From GCA-002701455 sp964342575 (GTDB taxonomy: Bacteria; Pseudomonadota; Alphaproteobacteria; Thalassobaculales; Thalassobaculaceae), in NCBI GenBank assembly GCA_964342575.1, contig CAYFGZ010000176.1, positions 1 to 5,765 on the forward strand: 5,765 nucleotides of DNA. Reading direction: 5' to 3'. Both the position numbers and the translations under genes were made by a program. The notes below the pieces were generated by a model. It was not told the DNA's origin. It did not search any database and saw only the letters and a list, made by a program, of their open reading frames with translations. Positions 1 through 5,057 of this stretch are shown piece by piece. How positions within the stretch are numbered: the first letter of the stretch is position 1; each line of letters opens with the position of its first letter.

Positions 1-44
1 ATATCATCAGTTCCAATATTTTTTACACTATCTGCAACTGCCAT
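1..44 (-). CDS. Start of a further tail-module gene, 3' part outside window
   Basis: ATG 44-42 opens a frame that stays open to the window edge, encoding MAVADSVKNIGTDD. It is preceded by AGGAG (55-51, 6-nt spacer), which overlaps the last Glu codon of the 101-aa gene. Three bases separate the two genes. Fourteen residues are too few to assign a function. The good ribosome binding site and operon spacing make a real gene likely. Confidence 0.7.
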   Translation of the reverse strand, partial: MAVADSVKNIGTDD

Positions 45-47
45 ATC

Positions 48-353
48 TTACTCCTGTATTTTTTCCCATTCCTTATTGTCCTCATTCCATAAATAATTAT
101 GTCCATCTTCTGGAAAAGGTGTTGGTGGATTCCATTTAAAATTTTCTTTATCTAAAATCCAAGATGGATATGGTTGTGGAGAATAAAAAGCATTATTTTC
201 TGCGTCATATGTATATCCTATTCCTGCATAATTGTCTTTAGTGGTTTCAATCCATTCTCCTGCACTTGAATCTACAAAGGTGTCAAAAAATTCTTCCTCT
301 GCTACGATTACCTTTAATACCTTATTGTCTAAAACTTTTGCCCAATATCTCAT
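48..353 (-). CDS. Small conserved marine-phage protein, possibly fibre-associated
   Basis: This 101-aa protein starts at ATG 353-351 and ends at TAA 50-48. It follows the fibre gene by 8 bases, with AGGA at 363-360 and a 6-nt spacer. It is acidic and aromatic-rich. N-terminal MRYWAKVLDNKVLKVIVAEE is followed by FFDTFVDSSAGEWIETT. A second half has evenly spaced aromatics: YAGIGYTYDAENNAFYSPQP, YPSWILD, FKWNPPTPFPEDG and YLWNEDNKEWE. I recognise this pattern from many marine and cyanobacterial phages, where it usually sits near structural or fibre genes and is annotated as hypothetical. The Tyr/Trp-Pro layout and its place right after a fibre recall tail-fibre assembly chaperones, but no homology to them is shown here. 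The function is unknown. Confidence 0.6.
   Translation of the reverse strand: MRYWAKVLDNKVLKVIVAEEEFFDTFVDSSAGEWIETTKDNYAGIGYTYDAENNAFYSPQPYPSWILDKENFKWNPPTPFPEDGHNYLWNEDNKEWEKIQE
51..55 (-). promoter_or_regulatory. Ribosome binding site of the partial gene at the window edge
   Basis: AGGAG is formed by the final Gln-Glu codons (CAG GAG) of the 101-aa gene. The 6-nt spacer TAAGAT contains that gene's TAA stop, followed by ATG 44. Confidence 0.7.
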
Positions 354-359
354 TTTATA

Positions 360-363
360 TCCT
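360..363 (-). promoter_or_regulatory. Ribosome binding site of the 101-aa protein
   Basis: The transcript reads TATAGGATATAAAATG. AGGA begins with the last two bases of the adhesin's TAG stop, so termination and initiation are immediately adjacent. Confidence 0.6.
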
Positions 364-1501
364 ATATAGCATACCTTATTATAACTACTCCAGAGCCTCC
401 ATCTCCACCAGTACCGATTGTAGAAGTTGGAGCAACTCCTCCACCTCCACCACCAGTATTAGCAGTTCCATCTGCTGCTGCTGTGGAATCTGAGTTGGAC
501 ATTCCTCGTCCTCCTCCACCATTTCCACCAGCTCCAAATCCACCAGTTCCTTGTGTAGCTCCACCACCTCCACCAGCTCTATAAACTGCTGCTCCAGTAA
601 TGGAAGATGATTCGCCTACTCCACCAGCTCCACCTTGTTCAGTTCCTGATGAGCCACCACTTCCAGCTCCACCGACTGCTCCTTTTCCACCACCACCAGC
701 AGCTCCTTTCCAAGCTCCAGAAGTTGTTGTTCCACCATTATTTCCTTGTCCAGCAGTACCAGTTCCAGCACTACCACCACCATCTCGTCTATTGCCACCA
801 CCAGAGCCACCATTACCACCATTAGCTCCACCACCAGCTCCACCACCACCACCTGTGGCAGTAGCTACTGTTCCAAAAACACTATTGCTACCATTAGCTC
901 CAGCAGCATTACCATTAGCATCTCCTGCTCCACCACCACCAATTGTAATAGTGTGTGCTCCAATAGCAAGTGTGTGTCCTGTGGCAGATAAATAACCACC
1001 TGCTCCACCCCCACCTTGACCACCACCACCACCACCAGCAACAACTAGATAGTCAATACTAACAGTTGCTCCTACAGTCGTGAAAGTTCCAGATGCGTTA
1101 AATGTATGAATTTTGTAGCCACCAGCTTCGGTAATAGTTCCACCAGTTGCTTCAAATTGTGTTAATTTTTCGTGATTGTCAGATATTACTATCCAACCTT
1201 GTGTTGCATCAATATAAATTAATTTTACTGCTTGTCTATCTGCGTCTAAATAAGCGTCATTAGCAGCTCCTTTTATTTTTAATGAGTTTCTACCTAATGT
1301 AATATTGTTTGAAGAAAAAGTCCCAGCATAATCTACGATTCCAATAATATCGTTTGTACTAGGACTGGCAGGTAAAGTTACAGTAAAAGCTCCACCAGTA
1401 GTATTGCATGGATATCCTTTTCCTGATTCGGCAGTAAACCCAGTTGTTTTAACTGTTTGCCATTCAACTTCGCCTTCTAATTGTATTCCTTGTATTGGCA
1501 T
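362..1501 (-). CDS. Glycine-rich tail fibre / putative adhesin
   Basis: This 379-aa protein has two parts. Residues about 15-106 form a beta-rich module (VKTTGFTAESGKGYPCNTT, FTVTLPASPS, DYAGTFSSNNITLGRN, VKLIYIDATQGWIV). It is of the kind seen in fibres of marine and cyanobacterial phages. Residues about 119-379 form a Gly-rich domain. It enters by GGTITEAGGYKIHTFNASG and YLVVAGGGGGG, has 95 Gly in residues 151-379 (about 41%) in blocks of two to six separated by Ala, Asn, Ser, Thr and occasional charged residues, and exits by GVVIIRYAI. Such domains occur in many phage fibres and surface proteins. The T-even gp38-type adhesin shows that Gly blocks can pack as polyglycine II helices carrying variable receptor-contact loops. 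Receptor binding is inferred from this and from the position late in the tail module. Start is ATG 1501, overlapping the previous stop; only a weak GAAAG precedes it. Confidence 0.7.
   Translation of the reverse strand: MPIQGIQLEGEVEWQTVKTTGFTAESGKGYPCNTTGGAFTVTLPASPSTNDIIGIVDYAGTFSSNNITLGRNSLKIKGAANDAYLDADRQAVKLIYIDATQGWIVISDNHEKLTQFEATGGTITEAGGYKIHTFNASGTFTTVGATVSIDYLVVAGGGGGGQGGGGAGGYLSATGHTLAIGAHTITIGGGGAGDANGNAAGANGSNSVFGTVATATGGGGGAGGGANGGNGGSGGGNRRDGGGSAGTGTAGQGNNGGTTTSGAWKGAAGGGGKGAVGGAGSGGSSGTEQGGAGGVGESSSITGAAVYRAGGGGGATQGTGGFGAGGNGGGGRGMSNSDSTAAADGTANTGGGGGGVAPTSTIGTGGDGGSGVVIIRYAI
385..1060 (-). repeat. Low-complexity GGT/GGA glycine-codon repeat tract
   Basis: This stretch encodes the Gly-rich half of the adhesin. 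On the plus strand it appears as dense CCACC/CCACCA and CTCCACCA clusters. The clusters lie near 440-460, 505-580, 620-700, 765-860, 930-945 and 1000-1040, separated by less repetitive DNA. They are irregular rather than a fixed tandem unit. The bias creates long open frames on both strands that are not genes. Confidence 0.8.
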
Positions 1502-1914
1502 TAGACTTTCATTATGAATGGGTCGCTACTAGCAAATGTTACTGTAAAAGTTCCACCATCTGGTGTTGTAGGAAATCCACTCCCCTCACTCTGTATAAAT
1601 AATAATGGACTTGTTGATGAATTAGCACTTGCTACATAAAGAACAACTGCATTGACTGGATTGCCAGATAAAGCAAACGATAGATTATCTGCATCTACTC
1701 GTCCTGAACTAACGGCTACATTGGCTAATGTTTGATTAGTTCCTTGCATTGCGACTTCAGGTATATCGCTTAACATTGTGTGTGCAGCTGAAAATATATA
1801 GCCCGAATTTGCATCAGCTGTTGTGTTAACTAATGCAATTTTTAAAGTAGCAGAACTTAAATCTGCACTACCTACTGCTATATATTGTCGTCCTGAATCG
1901 TATATATGTGCCAT
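1501..1914 (-). CDS. Phage structural protein of unknown role ('MAHIYDS' type)
   Basis: This 137-aa protein starts at ATG 1914-1912 and ends at TAA 1503-1501. The Shine-Dalgarno is weak (AAAGG, 1931-1927, 12-nt spacer). It resembles a widespread, poorly characterised family of phage proteins with this order of features: an N-terminal MAHIYDSG; an early strand TLKIALVNTT; HTMLSDIPEVA; a Val/Ala-Asp segment GRVDADNLSFAL; a strand VVLYVAS; SPLLFI; and a C-terminal PDGGTFTVTF with a short tail ending MKV. It is Ser/Thr/Ala-rich and beta-predicted, with no signal peptide, cysteines or membrane segment. Its place between the tail-tip protein and the fibre suggests a virion surface or fibre-base part, but related proteins are mostly annotated only as hypothetical or structural. 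Its stop overlaps the fibre start by one base (TAATG), which suggests coupled translation. Confidence 0.55.
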   Translation of the reverse strand: MAHIYDSGRQYIAVGSADLSSATLKIALVNTTADANSGYIFSAAHTMLSDIPEVAMQGTNQTLANVAVSSGRVDADNLSFALSGNPVNAVVLYVASANSSTSPLLFIQSEGSGFPTTPDGGTFTVTFASSDPFIMKV

Positions 1915-1929
1915 GTTTTTATTTTACCT

Positions 1930-2307
1930 TTAAAGTGTTTCAATAACAATCTCTCCATCATAATATGTCCTAAAATAAGGAGCATGAAAAGTTTGAAAAG
2001 GGTCTTGTTTGCCAACTATTCTAACTGAGTAATACGAGTTAGCGAAACTATCATCTTCTATAAATCTTAAATCTGTTCCCGTTTCAAACCACGAATTAAC
2101 CTGTGCTCTTTTGCTTGAATTTACAAATGTCATAGGAATTCTAAATTGTCTATATGATGATGCAGGAGTTATATAGGTAAATAAACTTCCTCCTCTTGTT
2201 CTAATATCTTGTTTATTTAAATTGAGAGTAAATTGAAATCGGTAACCTGCTTCGTCTTGCAACTCTATGTAGCTACTGTTAGGAACACCTAGTAATATAT
2301 TGCCCAC
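1930..2307 (-). CDS. Small minor tail protein, possibly gpM-like or distal tail/hub
   Basis: This 125-aa protein starts with GTG 2307-2305 and ends at TAA 1932-1930. The start is fixed by AGGAGG 7 nt upstream; no ATG fits. It looks all-beta: N-terminal ILLGVPNSSYIELQDEAGY, then a strand pattern with YRQFRIPMTFVN, NSWFETGTDLRFIEDD and YYSVRIVGKQDPF, ending YFRTYYDGEIVIET. The layout (a strand, 'W/F..G..l.F..d', 'y.vri', terminal beta strand) and the place right after the tape measure recall lambda gpM and small distal tail proteins. Those join the tube end to the tip complex. It is much shorter than a full siphovirus distal tail protein, so it would be the core domain only. I cannot name the exact family. 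Confidence 0.5.
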   Translation of the reverse strand: MGNILLGVPNSSYIELQDEAGYRFQFTLNLNKQDIRTRGGSLFTYITPASSYRQFRIPMTFVNSSKRAQVNSWFETGTDLRFIEDDSFANSYYSVRIVGKQDPFQTFHAPYFRTYYDGEIVIETL

Positions 2308-4610
2308 TATCTAGCCTCCTCAAAAGTTAAGTTTGTTACTGAGCCTGCTTGTCCTAAAGTGTTTAAAGCTGGTAGTATTTTTGTTTGTGCTACACTAACC
2401 CAATATTCCATTGGTTTATCCATTAATGCTTGGTCTATGTTTGCATGAGGGAATATGCTCAAATTTTGTATTATCATAGGTCGACCACCAAGTTGGTCAT
2501 TTGGTATTATGTCGCCAGCAGTCTTAGGTACAAACAACTCTGGTCCTTCTTCTCCTACCATTGATAATTGTCCAGCTCCTATTGGACCACCTGCTGCAAA
2601 ACCAAAAACTTTAGGTCGTTTAAAACCCTTCAACTTTCCAGGGGCTTGTAGTATCTTCGGTATAGTTTTAAAGTCAAATCCAGCTGGAGCAGGACCACCT
2701 TCTCCTCCACCTCCAAACCATTTACCTAACATTTTCATAGGGTTAGCAAAGAATCCTGCAACTCCAGACCCTTTAAGCATAGTTGGACTTCCTATACCAA
2801 GAGAAGCCATTAATGTGTGCATTATTATCATCTGTATAATCATTTTCGCTATTGCTGCGATAACTTGTTTAGCTAAATCTTTCCAGATTTTAGTCATGCT
2901 TTCTTTTAGGCTTTCGCCTTCCATTATCATTCCTGCAACTGCGTCTCCAAACATTGTTGGAGCTTTTACTGCCATTGTTTCAACAAACAATTCATTAACA
3001 GCGTTCTTCATTTTATTTGATGAATCTACTATCTCAGCTGTAAATTTCTTATAGGCAGCGTCCATACCTTTTATTCTGTTTATTGCTGCATTTGCATCTT
3101 CATCTGATAATCCTACATTCTCTTTTGCCTCTAAATCCTCTGGAACATCTTGTCCCATTGCTGTTAGAGCCCCTCTCGCTAGTGTTTTTCGTAACTCCTC
3201 AGCTTTTTCTTTGGTCATATCAAACTGAAGTCCTAGCTTTCCAAATCTTTCTCTAGCTTTATCAGAATCTTCAGCTCCAATTCCTAAAAATTTACCTATT
3301 TGTTCAATTGCTTTTCCAATTCCTTTTGCTGCTTCTAGCAGTCCCGTGACTAACAATTTAACAGAATTGATTGTTAGTTCTATCATTTGTCTAACGCTTT
3401 TTAACATCATCATAAAGAATCTAAGTGCTACTGTTAAAACTTGAATGGTTTTGCCTAAGGCATGGAAAACAGAGTTTAATATCATTGCTCCTTCTTCTGT
3501 ACCAAGGAAGACTTGTCCAAACTGTAAGAATCTAGTTTGTAAGATATTCATACCTTGGTTTATTGTCATAACCGTTAAAGCAAATTGCTGGTTGATATCG
3601 TCTTTTGCTCGTAAAATAGCTCTTAACATTAAGTCAGGTGTTAACTGTCCTTGTTCAGCTAAAGATTTTAAACTTTCAATAGGCTCTCCAGTTTCTTTTG
3701 CTAAGAGTCTAAGAATCCCTGGCAACACTTCAGATATAGACCTAAATTCATCACCAGCTAACTTACCAGCTTGCAGAGATTGGGAAAACTGCAACAGGGC
3801 AGAACGAGCTTCGTGAGCCGTTGCTCCTTGTATTGTTAACAATTTACTAAAGAGTTTAGTAGATTCCATAACTTGGCTTTGGCTAATGTTTAGATTTTTA
3901 GATGCCAGACTAATCCTAGAATACATAACAGCCATACCTTGAAATGGTTGTCTAGTTTGTATTGCAGCTTCAGATAAGTCATTAAAGACTTGTTTAACAT
4001 CTCCCTTTTGGATTTGTTCGGGAGTCATTGTCACTCTAATTCTGTTATTGATTTCTTGTACGGCTTCGGCTACTGCCATTAACTTTTTGATAGCCATTAC
4101 GCCTATATAGGCAGCTAACGCTTGTTTCGCAAAAGCCCAACTTTTTCCTAAGCTAAAGTTAGCTGTTATATTTTTCATAGTGGCACTAAACACTTGGTTT
4201 TGTGCAGCAGCAAACTGTTGTAAACCTGTTGAGCTTGCAGTAAACGGTTTAAATCCTTTTACTCTTGACGATGGAGATTCAAATTTTCCACTTTCACGAA
4301 AACCACCTCTTTGCATTCCTTTTGATGGGGTGAAAGAAGATTTTATGCCTTTTCCTAGTCTTTCATATTGTTTTGCTAGCCTAGAAACAGAACTTGCTTC
4401 TTGTTCTATTTTTTGTTTATTTTTGGTAGAACTTTTAGCTATTTTTTTGGAGTGAGTTTCAAACGCTTTTGTTGCTTTCTTTAAAGTTTTAGTATTTTTA
4501 TCCAGCTCTTTTTGCAATGCAAGCAGAGTTTTTGTAACTTTCGTTAACCCTTGGACCATCTGTTGAAAGCCCAAGGACATTGTTATTCTAATATCACTTT
4601 GTGCTGGCAT
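2307..4610 (-). CDS. Phage tail tape measure protein
   Basis: At 767 aa this is the largest gene. Residues about 20-95 are Lys/Glu/Gln-rich and probably coiled coil. Residues about 185-350 carry the conserved N-terminal tape measure domain: NNRIRVTMTPEQ, AIQTRQPFQGMAVMYSRIS, then LTIQGATAHEARSALLQFSQ, AGKLAGDEFRSISEVLPGIL and GQLTPDLMLRAI. Hydrophobic stretches follow at about 375-425 and 580-606. The C-terminal part has a Gly/Pro-rich linker (633-644) and the tape measure signature AAGGPIGAGQLSMVGEEGPE and LFVPKTAGDIIPN (672-704). Tape measure proteins fill the tail tube, set its length and leave with the DNA at infection. The usual rule of about 0.15 nm per residue predicts a tail near 115 nm if the protein is not processed. 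The stop overlaps the next gene by one base. The start has an odd ribosome binding region, described separately. Confidence 0.95.
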   Translation of the reverse strand: MPAQSDIRITMSLGFQQMVQGLTKVTKTLLALQKELDKNTKTLKKATKAFETHSKKIAKSSTKNKQKIEQEASSVSRLAKQYERLGKGIKSSFTPSKGMQRGGFRESGKFESPSSRVKGFKPFTASSTGLQQFAAAQNQVFSATMKNITANFSLGKSWAFAKQALAAYIGVMAIKKLMAVAEAVQEINNRIRVTMTPEQIQKGDVKQVFNDLSEAAIQTRQPFQGMAVMYSRISLASKNLNISQSQVMESTKLFSKLLTIQGATAHEARSALLQFSQSLQAGKLAGDEFRSISEVLPGILRLLAKETGEPIESLKSLAEQGQLTPDLMLRAILRAKDDINQQFALTVMTINQGMNILQTRFLQFGQVFLGTEEGAMILNSVFHALGKTIQVLTVALRFFMMMLKSVRQMIELTINSVKLLVTGLLEAAKGIGKAIEQIGKFLGIGAEDSDKARERFGKLGLQFDMTKEKAEELRKTLARGALTAMGQDVPEDLEAKENVGLSDEDANAAINRIKGMDAAYKKFTAEIVDSSNKMKNAVNELFVETMAVKAPTMFGDAVAGMIMEGESLKESMTKIWKDLAKQVIAAIAKMIIQMIIMHTLMASLGIGSPTMLKGSGVAGFFANPMKMLGKWFGGGGEGGPAPAGFDFKTIPKILQAPGKLKGFKRPKVFGFAAGGPIGAGQLSMVGEEGPELFVPKTAGDIIPNDQLGGRPMIIQNLSIFPHANIDQALMDKPMEYWVSVAQTKILPALNTLGQAGSVTNLTFEEAR
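2315..2320 (-). promoter_or_regulatory. Ribosome binding site deciding the GTG start of the 125-aa tail protein
   Basis: AGGAGG lies 7 nt before GTG 2307 and is made from the last tape measure codons (E-E-A of the C-terminal EEAR). The tape measure TAG shares its G with the GTG (TAGTG), so the two genes are also placed for translational coupling. Confidence 0.8.
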
Positions 4611-4638
4611 AATTACAGTTTAGTTTTCACTACTCCTT
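4611..4638 (-). promoter_or_regulatory. Tape measure initiation region: distant SD, GAAA hairpin, upstream stop
   Basis: The only good Shine-Dalgarno, AAGGAG at 4638-4633, is 22 nt from ATG 4610, too far for ordinary initiation. Between them lies TAGT-GAAA-ACTA (4632-4621), a perfect 4-bp stem with a GNRA-type loop. Folding it leaves an effective 10-nt spacer. The TAA of the frameshift product (4615-4613) is 2 nt from the ATG, so reinitiation by ribosomes finishing the fusion is the other explanation. The short stem makes the hairpin marginal. Confidence 0.5.
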
Positions 4639-5037
4639 TTCGTTCTCTTTTACGAATTATACCATAGAGTTTGTTTATTTCATCAGGAGTTAGTTGTTGG
4701 ACTTGTTCTTTAGACCAACCATACTGATAACCAAAATAATCAACGAGATGCAGGAGTGCTATGTCGTCTCTTGTAGATTCACCCCTAAAAAATGCGACAC
4801 CACCTCGTTAAGGGTTGGGAAGTCTTCCATTGAACAATTATCTAAAATCCAATCAATAGTCATTCCTTCTTCTTGTTCTTGTGAGTCTATAACAACTCCA
4901 ATGACTTTAATGATTGATTCAAAGGGAGCTTCTTCGCCTAATTTAGCAATGTTGCCTATGGTCTTTTCAAGTGTATGAATCTGACGCAAAGTTGCAGGGG
5001 TTGCAACTAATGTTTTGTCTTTAATCTTGAACTTCAT
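4613..5037 (-). CDS. Tail assembly chaperone, -1 frameshift (G-T type) fusion product
   Basis: The predicted 141-aa product reads codons 1-84 in the frame of the 92-aa chaperone (5037-4786), re-reads base 4786 after a -1 slip, and continues for 57 codons to TAA 4615-4613. The added domain begins RGESTRDDIALLHLVDYFGY, contains YGWSKEQVQQLTPDEI and NKLYGIIRKRE, and ends in basic KGVVKTKL. That is a compact, charged helical domain with a W..eqv..LTpdEi pattern common in T-type extensions. This frame is open only from 4807, after a TAA at 4810-4808. It has no ATG or TTG; its one GTG lies five codons before its stop. It therefore cannot be an independent gene with a normal start. In lambda the T part of gpGT links the tape measure-chaperone complex to tube subunits, and the same role is inferred here. 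The stop lies 2 nt before the tape measure ATG. Confidence 0.85.
4759..5037 (-). CDS. Tail assembly chaperone, unshifted (G-type) product
   Basis: This 92-aa protein starts at ATG 5037-5035 behind a strong AGGAGG (5049-5044, 6-nt spacer) and ends at TAG 4761-4759. It begins MKFKIKDKTLVATPATLRQ and is then mostly helical, with an acidic middle (QEQEEG). I see no catalytic motif. Size, position between tube and tape measure, and the slip heptamer at codons 82-84 mark it as the counterpart of lambda gpG and other long-tailed phage chaperones. These coat the tape measure during tail assembly and are absent from the finished virion. After the slip site the zero frame adds only GVNLQETT before the stop. 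Sequence similarity alone would give a weak assignment; the slip site and neighbours carry the call. Confidence 0.8.
   Translation of the reverse strand: MKFKIKDKTLVATPATLRQIHTLEKTIGNIAKLGEEAPFESIIKVIGVVIDSQEQEEGMTIDWILDNCSMEDFPTLNEVVSHFLGVNLQETT
4786..4792 (-). promoter_or_regulatory. -1 programmed ribosomal frameshift heptamer T TTT TTA
   Basis: In the chaperone frame the codons are CAT TTT TTA (residues 82-84, H-F-L), so the heptamer is in exact X XXY YYZ register. After a one-base slip both tRNAs re-pair with TTT TTT and translation resumes at AGG (4786-4784). Phage chaperone genes between tube and tape measure very often carry such a site. An imperfect downstream hairpin can be drawn at 4770-4745 (GAG/CTC, AT/AT and GCA/TGC pairs, CTCC loop), but it is weak. 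Confidence 0.85.
4800..4805 (-). promoter_or_regulatory. Internal Shine-Dalgarno-like element upstream of the slip site
   Basis: The transcript reads AGGTGG here, one mismatch from AGGAGG, inside codons for E-V-V, 7 nt before the slip heptamer. In E. coli dnaX a Shine-Dalgarno-like element about 10 nt upstream stimulates -1 slipping. A similar role is possible, but Glu-Val-Val codons could also give this by chance. Confidence 0.4.
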
Positions 5038-5043
5038 GAGTTT

Positions 5044-5049
5044 CCTCCT
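5044..5049 (-). promoter_or_regulatory. Ribosome binding site of the tail assembly chaperone
   Basis: A perfect AGGAGG with a 6-nt spacer (AAACTC) precedes ATG 5037. It is one of the two complete anti-16S matches in the window. This fits the high chaperone output expected for a protein used in many copies per tail. Confidence 0.85.
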
Positions 5050-5057
5050 ATATTTTT

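Noticed and set aside
266..493. Plus-strand 75-codon frame across the 353/362 gene junction
   Set aside because: It is Ser/Thr/Cys-rich translation of the antisense of two minus-strand genes, with no initiation signal.
385..852. Minus-strand alternative frames rich in Val/Glu/Leu at 385-573 and 616-852
   Set aside because: They are shifted readings of the same GGTGGA repeats inside the adhesin, with no start signals. The glycine frame has a coherent N-terminal domain and C-terminal strand.
600..995. Plus-strand 131-codon Pro-rich open frame, with overlapping plus-strand frames at 607-825 and 746-991
   Set aside because: It is the exact antisense of GGT/GGA glycine codons; proline runs are the complement of glycine codons. 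There is no ribosome binding site and no neighbouring plus-strand gene.
440..1040. Periodic CCACC clusters considered as a CRISPR array or intergenic tandem repeat
   Set aside because: There is no constant repeat unit or regular spacer, and the tract is fully coding in the minus-strand glycine frame.
2455..4455. Plus-strand open frames opposite the tape measure (2455-3054, 3445-3816, 4180-4455)
   Set aside because: They are antisense to clear tape measure domains, have no credible ribosome binding sites, and look like artefacts of codon bias in the long gene.
4613..4630. GTG mini-ORF (V-K-T-K-L, stop) right after AAGGAG, as a leader for the tape measure
   Set aside because: The Shine-Dalgarno to GTG spacing is only 2 nt, too short for efficient initiation. 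The bases are better explained as the end of the frameshift product.
4752..4786. Six-base pairing AGGGGT (4786-4781) with ACTCCT (4757-4752) as the frameshift stimulator
   Set aside because: The stem would start at the last base of the slip heptamer, leaving no spacer. It includes a G-U pair and a 23-nt loop, and competes with the alternative hairpin.
4694..4978. Plus-strand 94-codon frame opposite the chaperone
   Set aside because: It lies antisense to both the chaperone and its frameshift extension, which are supported by the slip site and gene order.
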